DNA of 64,000 bases from Beta vulgaris subsp. vulgaris (Eukaryota; Streptophyta; Magnoliopsida; Caryophyllales; Amaranthaceae), in contig NC_079204.1 of assembly GCF_026745355.1 (NCBI RefSeq), positions 2,891,603 to 2,955,602 of the forward strand. Reading direction: 5' to 3'. How positions within the stretch are numbered: the stretch's first letter is position 1; the number at the start of each line of letters is the position of its first letter. The position numbers were made by a program, and so were the translations under genes. Positions 1 through 10,276 of the stretch are shown here, in pieces. Under the pieces are notes generated by a model. That model ran no database searches, was not told the DNA's origin, and saw only the letters and a program-made list of their open reading frames with translations.

Positions 1-570
1 GTGTTGATATAGTTACTTTTGAATTGCTCATAGACAAACATATTTGAATAGCTCCTCATCTACTCCATTAATTTTTTTTACACAAATCTGAAAGAGGAGT
101 AAAATTGAAGTAAAAGTTAATTGATAGATGCGAATGTTGTACCACGTTAACTTTGGAGAAGAAGAAATTTACCACAAATAGGATGGAGCAAACATATTTA
201 CAACAAGCAAGGAATCTTTACAATTTTACATGTTACATTGAATATAAATTTTTTTTTTTGCAACATGGTATCATGCATCGTCACTCGTAAAGTTAACATC
301 TCTCTAAAGTTTAACATGATATTGTCGTTTAGTTGGGCGACTTGTTTATTTGTCTGTCACTCGTCCCTGAACTTAGTTATTCTGTTCATACTCTAGCGAA
401 GTTTTTGAGTTCATCACAGATTCATCATTGGCTTAGGTTAAGTTTCCTAAACTCTTGTACAAACTTTTTGCCTTTGATTACGTTGTTACAACAAGTTATT
501 TTCTCCTACTTTTGTCTCTCTAAAGTTTAACTAGACATTGCATATAAAATTACACCTTAACTTATTGTTA
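1..570. other. Intergenic, no gene seen
   Basis: AT-rich sequence with stop codons in all frames at short spacing. I see no splice-bounded coding stretch, no recognisable repeat termini and no RNA gene here. Confidence 0.5.
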
Positions 571-1151
571 TCTCTATTATATAAGGGAAGGGGGGAGCAA
601 TGGTGTCCTCTATTGAAATGCCTTTTTTGCCCCTTTCCATTTCTCTTTCTAAATTACAAAAGTATTGTCAAAATCATAATCGGCACTCAAAAAAAAACTA
701 CCGAAAATTAATTTACAACACTCACTCACAAATCACTTAAAAGAAGAAACTTTACAAATCACTCATAAATTGAGAAAATCAGTTATAAAAATCACACAAA
801 TCACTCAAATAATCAGGAAACTTTATTAAAACTTAAAATTAGCATACAAACTAAAACTAATAACCTAGAATGTCAATACATACAAAAATATTTACTTACA
901 AATCACTATTCTCAAGAACCATTCACAATTAATGGTGGGTCATGATAAAAAAAATAGAGGTGTATTTGTAGTGAAATTGAAATTTAGAAGTTAGACAAGG
1001 AAAAAAATTATTTACTTTTTTATAGTGTTTCCTATATATAATGAAACTTTTACATATATTTGGACCTATTTTTTCTATTATATAATAGCGATTAATTATC
1101 AAGGTAAAAAGGTTTATGTAAAATATCATTCAAGAATTAAAGTACAACATA
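571..1151 (+). mobile_element. Truncated non-autonomous Helitron, 5' end only
   Basis: The stretch starts after an A with TCTCTATTATATAAGGGAAG, the same 5' terminus as the complete Helitron that follows at 1152. The interior shares the same A-rich blocks (runs of CACTCACAAATCAC and AAACTTTAC). No hairpin plus CTAG end is found before the second element starts, so either the 3' end was lost or the second copy landed inside it. There is no coding capacity. Confidence 0.6.
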
Positions 1152-1732
1152 TCTCTATTATATAAGCGAAGGGGGAGCTATGGTGTCCCCGAATAAAGAG
1201 ACCATGTTACCCCCCTTCTCATTCTAAATTACAAATTCACTTACAAATCAAAGGGGGCTTCAAACAAAAATACAAAAAATATAATTATAACAATCACTCA
1301 CAAGTCAACTAAAAAAATTGCATAATTTATGTTATGCAAATCACTAAAATGAGAAAACTTTACAAAAACTTAAAAATTCACTTACAAACTACAACCTATG
1401 AAAAAATTGACTTGAAATCAAAGTGTCCACTTTCTTTACAATTTATGAAGTACTGTACTTAATTCAAAAATCAACTAAAAATATAATATTAGAAATCATA
1501 AATAAATTCAATAAAATTTCTATTTTGTTCATAGAATTTAACTTTGAAAAGTAAAAAAAAAAAACAAAAAGATGGTGGAGACTTAAGTGACAGAAACTAA
1601 ACCAATCAAATTTTGCAACTAAAAACAATTATACTTAGTATGTCTAATGTTCAAATTTTGACTTATGCCGAAAAAAATCAAGTTTCTGTTTCGAAAAAAT
1701 TCAAGCACGCATCGCGTGCAAAAAAATTCTAG
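1152..1732 (+). mobile_element. Non-autonomous Helitron, complete
   Basis: The 5' end is A|TCTCTATTATATAAGC. The 3' end has a GC-rich hairpin (GCACGC, loop ATC, GCGTGC at about 1704-1719) followed by an A/T spacer and CTAG|T at 1729-1732. These are the defining Helitron marks: 5' TC, 3' hairpin, CTRR, and insertion between A and T. At 581 bp it encodes no Rep/helicase. It must have been mobilised in trans. Four other places in the window carry related ends. Confidence 0.8.
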
Positions 1733-1855
1733 TTTCTATAATTAAGACAAAGGCTTATCTAACTGTTAGATACCTAAACTCTATAATAATAAAGAAAAAA
1801 GAAAATTTAAGTAATTTCATTTAAAGAGAGGGGGACCTATTTATTCTATTTCATA

Positions 1856-2188
1856 CTCCCTCCGTCCCAAAATATAGTTCCCATTTCCCTTTTTTCACGG
1901 TAATTTATGCAAGTTGGGATAGTAAAGATTTTTTGTTTATTTAAATAAATGTTGTATGGGAAAAGATGATTTTAGGAGAGAGAATGGAGATAATTGGTGA
2001 AAGAGCATTAATTGTAACATTTTGGTTGAATAAACAAAGGAAAAAACAAAATTCAAGAAGCAAATAAATGATGGGACACGATTTTTCTAGGCAAATTACG
2101 GAAAAATGTGGAACTAAATATGAAAATGGGAACTATATTTTGGGACACCCAAAATGGAAATGGGAACTATATTTTGGGACGGAGTGAG
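1856..2188. mobile_element. Stowaway-type MITE
   Basis: The terminal inverted repeats start CTCCCTCCGTCCCAAAATAT and are flanked by TA on both sides (1854-1855 and 2189-2190). This is the classic Tc1/mariner-derived Stowaway signature. It is 333 bp and non-coding. The right TIR is partly duplicated: the block GGGAACTATATTTTGGGAC occurs twice in tandem at its right end. Confidence 0.85.
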
Positions 2189-2697
2189 TATTTAGATATC
2201 TATCTTTTCTCGACGACATTATACCAAAATAAGTGAGCTGTTATTTTCAAAAAAGAGGAACTTAACCAAGGTTAAGTTGGATGTGAATTCTCATTCAAGC
2301 TTTATCTCTCTTTTTGGCTGGATTTGGCCCCCATTTGTACCATTTGAATTCTGTCAGAAATCAAAGATTTGAAAGAAAATTTAGGATAGAAAGAGGAATT
2401 GTAGGGCGGCTTAAGAGATTGCCTATTTATAGAAGAGTTTAAAAACTAAAGGTTACTAACTTGATGTATTTGTCCCTTCAATTTTTATTTTTTTTGCTGT
2501 ATTAGTAGTATTATTTAGCTCTGGCGACCTAATCTATCTGTCAAAGACTTTAAAAAAGAATAAGATTTTTTCTTTTTGGTTGTGTTAAACCTATAAGCCA
2601 TAAGATGGTATGAAAAAAAAAAAGAACCATGATGCTCTTACAAAAAAAAAAAAAGTATATAGAGGATAGCTTTGAGCTCAACTCTTCAAGATACTAA

Positions 2698-3301
2698 GAG
2701 CAACTCTAATGGTGAACATTAGGGACTTGCTAGTAAATACTCCCTCTGTTTTTTTTTATCTTTCTCACTTAGAATCTTGGTACTATTCATACTTAGAGAG
2801 AATCTTCTAATTGTTTCACAATTTATAAGAAAAAACATAGTCATGTGGGGTCTTGTTTGATTCGTCTCAATTAGTACATTATTAATATTCAATCGTTATA
2901 ATTTTTACTAATATATAATGAAAGATATTTAAGCTAAAAGAGGTGCATTGGGAGACGTGCATAGGAAAGTGAGAATGATAAAAAAAAATAGAGGGAGTAA
3001 AAAACAAAGTTAAGCAATTAGCTCAATCATTGAAGTGAGTAGCTGAAATTTCATTTGCTAGCCAATATAGCTTAACTAAGCCAATAACTTGAGCTAAAGT
3101 TGTGAGCTTATGTGGAAATTTCGGTGAACAATTTCTATCTTCTTCTCTAAAGACAACTATCTTACTTCAAGTGGGACCTAGTCAAACAACAAGTATATTG
3201 GCTAACCATTGTGGAAATTTTGGCTTAAACTTGAGTTAACTAGAAAAATCTATGTGGCATTCTAAGCCAATTTTCATTTTGATCTACCATTGAAGTTGCT
3301 C
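2698..3301. mobile_element. TIR element (GAGCAACT-type) split by a Stowaway
   Basis: The left end GAGCAACTCTAATGGT and the right end ACCATTGAAGTTGCTC are inverted copies. The interior is non-coding, with repeated GAGCTAA and TAGC words. A complete Stowaway MITE occupies 2740-2997, so the outer element is the older one. I could not identify a clear target duplication, so the superfamily (hAT- or Mutator-like) is open. Confidence 0.55.
2740..2997. mobile_element. Stowaway MITE nested in an older element
   Basis: Ends CTCCCTCTGTTTTTTTTTAT and its complement ending GAGGGAG are bounded by TA (2738-2739, 2998-2999). It is 258 bp. A degraded copy of the same family in opposite orientation lies at 8343-8575 (shared blocks around CACTTAGAATCTTGG and GATTCGTCTCAATTAG). 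Confidence 0.8.
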
Positions 3302-3546
3302 CAAACTTTCTTATATGGTTGAATCATCACACTTATTAGTAATATTTTATATCATTATAGTATTAGAACCAACACAGTTACAAATGATGCTTTTACAAAA
3401 ATACTTTTAAGATATATTATGTGATTACTTCTTTGCAAGAGAGTGTTCGACGACAGCTTTATAGGTAGAGCTAGTTTGACTTAGTCAAAATTCTTCTAAA
3501 GGTGAAAATTTGTGTTTGATTAATTACCATTTTAAGTTTGTTTTTA

Positions 3547-4247
3547 CGGGTTTTTCACCAATTACCCTCGCGTTTTCAGAAAATTTACGAGTTATCCTTG
3601 TACTTTTCAAAATTTACCACGTACCCCTTAGTTTCATAACAATACATCCAAATGTCATTAATGACTCACGATGTTTAACTCCGTTAGTCATAACTCTAAT
3701 TAAACCTTGTAATCCTAATTAACCTCTTTAACCCTAATATAACCCCTCTATCTATAATCCTAACCTCTAATCAAATGTTAACCCTAACCACCCAACCACA
3801 ACTCCCCTACAAACCTACTCCTTCTCCACCCCCTCCTTTTCACCCACCCCCGCAACCCCTCACCCCATGCCATCCCTGCAACCGGCAACATCCTCCCCTC
3901 CCCGATTACGCCCCTGTTTTGCACACAATCACCGCCACACCTACGAAACCGACCCAAAGCGGAAATTCGAAAAGGGTGGGGCCGTGAAGGAGGGGTGAGG
4001 GTTGCAAAAATCGAAGGGAGGGTTGGAGGGTTGTGAGGGTGGGGGGGTTGCATTAGTGGGGGTTATGGGGGTTGGACTGTAGTGGTGGGGTGGGGGAGGG
4101 TTGTGGTTGGGTAGTTAGGGTTAGGGTATTACATGGGGTTAGGGTTAGGAGATTAGGGTTAGATGAGTTAATTAGGATTAGAGGATTTAATTTGGGTGAA
4201 TAACTAACGAAGGTAACCGCCATTAATATTGGTGAATATAAAAACCG
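3547..4247. mobile_element. Foldback/Mutator-like TIR element with C-rich and G-rich halves
   Basis: The left end CGGGTTTTTCACC and the right end GGTGAATATAAAAACCG form imperfect terminal repeats. They continue inward as complementary blocks (AACCCTAAT on the left, TTAGGGTTAG on the right). The flanks TTGTTTTTA (3538-3546) and TTGTTTTTT (4248-4256) agree at 8 of 9 positions, as expected of a Mutator-type 9-bp duplication. The core switches from C-rich to G-rich strand, so one strand can fold into a long hairpin. Overlapping open frames here are low-complexity and not genes. Confidence 0.65.
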
Positions 4248-4256
4248 TTGTTTTTT

Positions 4257-5580
4257 TTGTAGTTGAGAGATATTGTATTGAAAATCCCTTTTTTTTAAAA
4301 AAAAAATAATAAATTTTTAAGACAGAATTAGATTTTGAAGTATTTTTCTAATATAAAACATAATTCTTTAATTTTGTACTTTGTTGATCAAACAACTAGC
4401 ATTACTAGACATTAATTGTCTTAGAGTTCCATTTTATAGCTAATGTTTTACAACTAACATTATATACAACAATTAAAATTTCCATGATAGTTCTAAGTCA
4501 CTAGCATTACATATATAATTTTTCGTAAATAAATGATCAAAATTAATAACCTTGAATAAGTCTTACATATTGATCTCCCTCAACTAATTTTTTCGCGAGA
4601 CATTAAAAAATTATCTATAAAAATGTAGTAATAATTTCTGTAATATAGAAACTTAAAAAGTAGCATTTATCTCATACATTCTTAGGTTGTTGTGAATGCA
4701 TTATTTTATAAAAAAAATTCAATAACTATTATACTTAAAGTTAGATGTTAAGAGGGAGGTAAATAGGTAATGCCAATTTACATTGAATATGGCTATCATG
4801 AGATGAATCACTTGTCTCATTAAGGGTTGGTAAATGAATCAAAGAAATTATTAAAAACAAAAAGTGGGGATAAATTAATTCATTATGTTTCCTTGGTTGG
4901 TGAAATAGCTTAATCAAATTTAATGTCAATAAAGTACAACCATATTGAAGAAACATGGTCTTAACATAGTATTTTTTTGGTTAAGATTTCATATGGCCAA
5001 AAATCTTTTAATATTGAGACTTGAGAGGTTGGTTTTTCTGTTAAGTGTCCCATGCTGAGTCATCTCCACGCATAACCACCAAAGGAAGTAGTGTAAGTTG
5101 GGCCTATTACTTTCTGTATAAGTGAAAAACAACCAACTTTGTGATGGAAAGTAATTACTAATCGGTCATTCTTTTTTGATGTTTATATTAACTTATTTAG
5201 TCGCATTTTGGGCATACTAATCAATTCTACACACGACGTACATAATGTCTGGCCTTTGATTTTGATATAAAGAAAATATGTACCAACATCAATAACCTAA
5301 ATGTGCCCACCAATTTGGTGATGTGAGTCTATCAAAATTATGACCCCATTAAAAGTTTGGGTAAATTTTTAGCGTAATGTAAACGATTATTGTTTAAAGT
5401 AGTACATTAAGTCACAAATTTGAGTCAATTGATATTCATTCCACTAATCATGTTTTTACCTAATATCGTTTTTCTCACAGATTTGTACTAAAAATCATGA
5501 TTACAATGTCTTAAATATGTATTCATCGATTTTGTTTTTTACACGAGAAATAAATTAGTTTGAAAAATGAAAGGGTGGGG
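4257..5580. other. Intergenic, no gene seen
   Basis: AT-rich DNA with no supported exon and no clear transposon termini. Confidence 0.5.
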
Positions 5581-6160
5581 ATCATTAAACGTCGTCCGAA
5601 AATTACTTAAAATTGACCCAAATTCATTTTTATAGACCATTTTACCCTTCTTCTTTTCCACACCACCCCCACCACCACCTGTCACCCCCTGCCACCACTC
5701 GTCATCACCTACCTCCCCACTACCACCCGTCACCTCCTCCCCCAGACCCCCACCCACCTGCAAAGCCGTCAAAATTTTTTTAGGGACAATGGGCGAACGT
5801 CCAGGCTGGACGTTCCACCCATGGCCCAGTACGTTGTCCCTAAAAAAAATCGACGGCTTTGCAGGTGGGTGGGGGAGGAGGTGACGGGTGGTAGTGGGGA
5901 GGTAGGTGATGACGAGTGGTGGCTGGTGGTGCAGGGGTGGGGTGTTGCTCGTGGGGTTTGCAGAGGGTGGGGGTGGCTGGTGGGGATGGCCGACTGGTGG
6001 GTGGCTGTGGCAATATGGTAGTGGTGGCAGGAGGTGGATGGTGGTGGAGTGAGGTGATTGGTGGTGGGGGTGGTGGTTTTGAGAAAAAGAAAGAAAATAT
6101 TAAAGATGTAATTTCAATTTTTTTTGGAACGATTTTAAGTAACTTTGAGACGATAAAGAA
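5581..6160. mobile_element. Foldback element with central hairpin module (copy 1)
   Basis: The outer arms carry complementary blocks (AATTACTTAAAATTGA near 5600 and GATTTTAAGTAACTTTGAGA near 6130). Inner arms at about 5690-5775 and 5857-5935 are nearly perfect inverted repeats of CCACC/GGTGG-rich sequence. The centre holds a 21-base self-complementary module at 5795-5815 between copies of TAGGGACAA and TTGTCCCTA. Exact ends and target duplication are not certain. It is the same family as 19920-20445. Long GGTGGT-type open frames on both strands come from the low-complexity arms and are not genes. Confidence 0.6.
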
Positions 6161-6252
6161 GTTCAATATTGGGATGGACATGGAGGTACGAATGGAAGGA
6201 AAAGGGGATGTGACTAAAAAAAAACTATTGCTGTGAAAGGCAGCAATACACT

Positions 6253-6353
6253 CACCATGTGAAGTACCCATAGATTGAAGTACACAGATCATTTTACACG
6301 CATTTTCACTTAAAGCTTTTAAATCCCTATACGCTTCCTCCATCCCTAGGAAT
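6253..6353 (-). pseudogene. Possible isolated exon fragment
   Basis: Read on the minus strand, an open stretch encodes IIEFLGMEEAYRDLKALSEN followed by ACKMICVLQSMGTSHG. It is preceded by a CAG acceptor-like site and ends at a GTGAG donor-like site. The composition is protein-like rather than low-complexity. I do not recognise the parent family and no neighbouring exon was found, so this may be a captured gene fragment or chance. Confidence 0.25.
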
Positions 6354-6360
6354 TCAATAA

Positions 6361-7097
6361 TCTGATGCAGCTACCTGAATCTTTTCATCCGTACTCAACA
6401 AACTAATTACCAATTAATTGCTCGGATTTCAGGAATTCGACTAGTTATCAATGTTAGTCAAGTCCAGGAATATGGACTTGGCAACTCATAAAAGAAGAGT
6501 TCTCTTTTAGTTCTTATCACATTTTAAGTTAAGTGTCATATTATCTCTTTGAGAAAATGAAAGGAATGGGCTCCACAATTTTTTAAAAGCAACATCTTTT
6601 TGCATCCATGATCCATGTTTTGAAAGTATTAGAAAACTTCGTCCCTACTACCATTGAATTGGGTTTATTCGAAATATATAATTTTTTCATATAAATAAAG
6701 TAAATCAAAATGACTTGTCAAATTTTTTATCATTATGGTCTCCAAAGGGAAAATAATGTTACAATATGTTTAATGTGCGCCCACAAACACGTGTTAAGTT
6801 ATATATTTCATTAGTCCTAAAATGAATGAAACGTAGGGGAGACACGAGAATTAAGAAAGTTGGAATAAGATAAAGTTTATTATGCAAGCCTATTTTGAAT
6901 TTTCTGGATATGCTACTAAAGGAATATTAATGATATTACTTAATCAAATTCCAAATTAAGTTACAATCTTGCCTGATATGATTATATAAAAGAGAAACTA
7001 TATTGATGTGCTCATTCTGCATCAAAATTATTTGTATGAACCACAGTCAAGCTTTGTTTTATTCAATTTATATGGACTTATCTATTAATTATTTTAA
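6361..7097. other. Intergenic, no gene seen
   Basis: AT-rich sequence with no supported exon and no clear repeat ends. Confidence 0.45.
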
Positions 7098-7283
7098 CTA
7101 ATCTGAACTTCTATTCTAATTTATTGTGTTACCTAACATAGTTAATCTTGCTTTATTTAACTTATTTGATCTTATCTAATCTGAACTTCTATTCTAATTT
7201 ATTGTGTTACCTAACATAGTCAACAGGTTTGTCAAGTATTCCAAACTTTTTTTTACGTATCGTTTTACAACTAAAAACTAATA

Positions 7284-7689
7284 TCTCTATTAATTGCAGC
7301 CTAATGGAAGAGCAGCAGTTTTCAACAAAGTTATGAAAGTTTTCGGATTCAAAGAATACTCATGGTTTTTACATCCACCAAGTAACACCATGGATATTAA
7401 TCAGTTCCATATCGTTGATTACATATTTGAAGTTGACTGGGCTGATGAGTGTGCGTGGATTTTCAAGAAAATTAGTTAATGTCAACAAAAAAGTAGTTAC
7501 AAATGCAATTTCAATACTTATACTTATTTATTAAAGTGTTTTTAAATACTATTTGATTGTATTTCAAAGAATCTTATTCACAAAATGGATGTAAACTTAA
7601 ATACTAAATTGCATTTGCTTTTTGTTTACTACTTAGTAATAATTACGCCTAAAAATGTCATCGCACGCATCGCGTGCATAAAAAGCTAG
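7284..7689 (+). mobile_element. Helitron carrying a gene fragment
   Basis: The 3' end is clear: hairpin GCACGC-ATC-GCGTGC at about 7662-7676, then CTAG|T ending at 7689. About 130 bp of its 3' part matches, in reverse orientation, the Helitron end at 22790-22930. The proposed 5' end (A|TCTCTATTAATTG) is weaker because the same bases could be an intron end. Inside is a 186-base open frame preceded by an acceptor-like TTGCAG, consistent with Helitron capture of an exon. Confidence 0.6.
7300..7479 (+). pseudogene. Captured exon fragment in a Helitron
   Basis: After the acceptor-like TTGCAG, the sequence encodes PNGRAAVFNKVMKVFGFKEY, then SWFLHPPSNTMDINQFHIVD and YIFEVDWADECAWIFKKIS before a stop. 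The composition is rich in aromatic residues and protein-like. I do not recognise the family. There is no upstream promoter or start that fits a complete gene, so it is best read as the last exon of a host gene carried by the element. Confidence 0.4.
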
Positions 7690-7773
7690 TTTTATCTAAT
7701 CTGAACTTCTATTCTAATTTATTGTGTTACCTAACATAGTTAATCTTGCTTTATTTAACTTATTTGATCTTAT

Positions 7774-8342
7774 CTGAACTTATTTTATCTTATTATATTT
7801 TATATGAACTTATCTTTTTTTATTTTATCTTACCTTATATTAACTTGTACTATCTTAATTAAACTTATCGTATCTTATCTAAAATAAGTTGAACAGAATA
7901 TAGTTTAAATTAATATATACTTTTAATAAGAGTGTAGAAGTTGACTAAAAACGTACATGGGTGAATGTGAGACTCAACTTGAGAGAAAATTAGCGATAAG
8001 AAAGGTTAGTATAAATTGTTGCAAGTATTACAAAACACTCAAAAGTAATTAGAGATATACTCCTAAGCACTAGGTATTTTCACACGCACCTCATCTAAGT
8101 TTCTGACTTTGTAACTAACTAAGTTTCATTGATGAAACGAAAGTGAGCATGTTCTTTGCTTATATGGTTATGTTTAAAATAAAAAAAAAGCATCATTTTG
8201 ATTCCAAACCACTCTAATAATATGGTCATTGCCTCATTGGTAGAAAGCAAGATCATTGCTGCCTAATACACTAACTACAAAATTTGAGCAAGGTTAAAAA
8301 CTTAACAACCCCGAAAATGGCAGTTTTTTAAGCAAAATGCTA
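7774..8342. other. Intergenic, AT-rich simple-sequence region
   Basis: It begins with degenerate TTATCTTATTT repeats and then becomes unique AT-rich sequence. No exon is supported. Confidence 0.45.
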
Positions 8343-8575
8343 CTCCTTCATTTTTTTTTTATCTTTTTCACTTTTCTTTGCGCATCTCCGAATGCACATA
8401 TTTCAACTTAAATATTTATTATATATTATTAAAAATTATAACAAGTGAATATTAATATTATATTGATTGAAACGAATCAAACAAAACCTCACATGATATA
8501 TTTTTTCTTATAATTGAAAAAAATTGAGAAGATTCTCTCTAAGTATGAATAGTGTTAAGATTCCAAGTGAACCAG
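8343..8575. mobile_element. Degenerate Stowaway-like MITE
   Basis: The left end TA|CTCCTTCATTTTTTTTTTAT and interior blocks match the reverse complement of the MITE at 2740-2997 (including the AGAAGATTCTCTCTAAGTAT region). The right end is eroded, so the boundary is approximate. Confidence 0.55.
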
Positions 8576-9464
8576 TACGAATTATTACAGTTGCAATTGT
8601 AATTGGCAATCTTGTAATTCTTTGTAAGTTGTTGATCATAGAGTTTGTTGATTAGTGAACGTAATTATATTAAGATAAAACCATGTTATGAACACTTTTT
8701 TTTTAACAGAATACATACTTGCCATTCTTGATTCGTAGCTCATTTTGATCAATCATTCAAAGATCAAAATAATCATTAAACATAGTTCAAGATTACTGAC
8801 AAAATCTTGGACCTAAAAAATCAACTTTCATCAAGGAAAATTATTTAGATGTTGCGTCCATAATAGGACAATATAATTATCAGTTAATGAAGTGATTGAT
8901 CACTTAATTTGCATGATCAACTTAAGTTTATGGTGTTTTGGCTCCACACGGTGGTTAGGTATCGCATCAACCATTAATTAAAGTAATTAAGCTTTTTGTA
9001 TCTTGTTGTAAAAAGATAAAGGTATAATTATTAATATAAGCTTAGCTAATAAACTTTTATCAATCACACATTCCTTGTGTCCAGCCTGTCCAAATAACAT
9101 GTTAGTTGTTACACATGATAACCACCAAATCTCTTCATTCTCATGAACCCTAGCTAAGTAAATGCATGACCATAAAAACTTGATTTATTAGTAAAGAATT
9201 CAAGTTCATATGACATAAAATTTAAGCCTTTAGATCATGCCTTTTAACAATCTTTCTTTTCAAAGAATATTGAATATTACTATGCATATAGGTAAGAGTT
9301 GAATCTTAAAAGTAAACTTAATAGTTAAGATTGAATGGAAAAGTTCACTAGTGATTATAAACTTTTTAACAAGGTGATTATATCTGAAAACCACTCGACT
9401 ATTCATTATCACATTTCTCGTATCAATACATATTTCCTTTTAAAGGATAAGAACTATTCGATAG
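8576..9464. other. Intergenic, no gene seen
   Basis: AT-rich sequence with no supported exon or repeat termini. Confidence 0.45.
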
Positions 9465-9479
9465 TTCATTGTCATTATT

Positions 9480-9688
9480 ATTTTTTTTATTAGGAAAGAT
9501 AATAGTCCGAAGATCAACCCCTGTCAGGCTACTAGTTTGCAGGGCACACCAGCTCAGAGGCTGGGTACAAGGCTAAAACAGCCCAGAATTAATTGCCCAA
9601 CATATTGTTGGGATGAGGATCTGAACCACGGACAATACCGGCCATGAAATTCGAGGTGGTACTCCACTGAGCTACCACTTCCCTCTAA
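9480..9688 (-). mobile_element. tRNA-derived SINE
   Basis: Read on the minus strand it starts with GTGGTAGCTCAGTGGAGTAC (pol III A-box-like). About 50 bases later comes GGTTCAGATCC (B-box-like). It ends in a T-rich tail (TTATTTTTTTTATT on the minus strand). It is bounded by a perfect 15-bp target duplication, TTCATTGTCATTATT, at 9465-9479 and 9689-9703. Clean duplication and recognisable boxes mean a fairly recent retroposition. It lies about 0.2-0.4 kb upstream of the HIPP TATA box. Confidence 0.85.
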
Positions 9689-9903
9689 TTCATTGTCATT
9701 ATTGCTCATAAAAAAACTCGTTTTTCGAGAAATTACTAGAACAAAAAAGTAATAATGCTATTTTAAATTGGACAAATCCACATGGCAGCCAGTCACAATT
9801 GCACTTCTCCTCGTCATCAAATTCTCACCATCACCTCATGTCCTGACTCTCCACCTCACCCCACACACCAAGAACTTCACCAAAGCACCATCTTTATTTC
9901 ATC

Positions 9904-9912
9904 TATAAATTA
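9904..9912 (+). promoter_or_regulatory. TATA box of the HIPP gene
   Basis: TATAAATTA lies about 370 bp before the start codon. Transcription would be expected to begin near 9935. The leader would contain a small upstream ORF (ATG at 10054, stop at 10092), which may lower translation. Confidence 0.5.
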
Positions 9913-10276
9913 GCTTCCCTTGCTTCATTGGTTTTCCCCCCTTCTTTTTCCTGATCTTTAGCTCTCAAAAAGATTGGATAAAAGAAACTCATAAAAAGAG
10001 ATCAAATTCTAATTCTAGGTTTATTTTTTCTTAGGCATATATAGTTGCATTGCATGTGCTTTGGAATCATCAACAACTTTCTTTATACATAACATATGCT
10101 GCAGCAAAGCAGAAGTAGAGAGCACCGCCCATTTTCAAATCTCAAACATCTTCTTTAACTTCTCAAATATATACATATATATAAACAACATTTTTTCTTC
10201 AATCTCTTTCTCCACTTACCAAATTTACTACATTTTCTTATTACAAGTAAATACATCTTTTTTAGAGTTTTAACCA

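Larger units (their letters stand above)
7098..7773. repeat. 78-bp repeat units interrupted by a Helitron
   Basis: A block starting CTAATCTGAACTTCTATTCT occurs at 7098, 7176 and 7696. The first two copies are 78 bp apart in tandem. The third lies just beyond the Helitron end at 7689. The region continues to about 7910 as degenerate AACTTATCTTATTT simple-sequence repeats. The arrangement suggests an array into which the Helitron moved, or a duplication that came with it. Confidence 0.6.

Noticed and set aside
3720..4190. CCCTAA / TTAGGG words suggesting telomeric repeats
   Set aside because: The plant telomere unit is TTTAGGG in long tandem; here the words are few, irregular and lie in the arms of a TIR element.
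5821..6343. Long Pro-rich and Gly/Trp-rich open frames on both strands
   Set aside because: They arise from GGTGG/CCACC low-complexity arms of a foldback element and mirror each other on opposite strands.
7098..7910. CRISPR-like direct repeats
   Set aside because: Only two or three copies, tandem or interrupted by a Helitron, in a plant nuclear sequence.
9600..9688. A tRNA gene on the minus strand
   Set aside because: A and B boxes are present but no cloverleaf with acceptor stem can be drawn, and the 15-bp duplication and T-rich tail fit a SINE.
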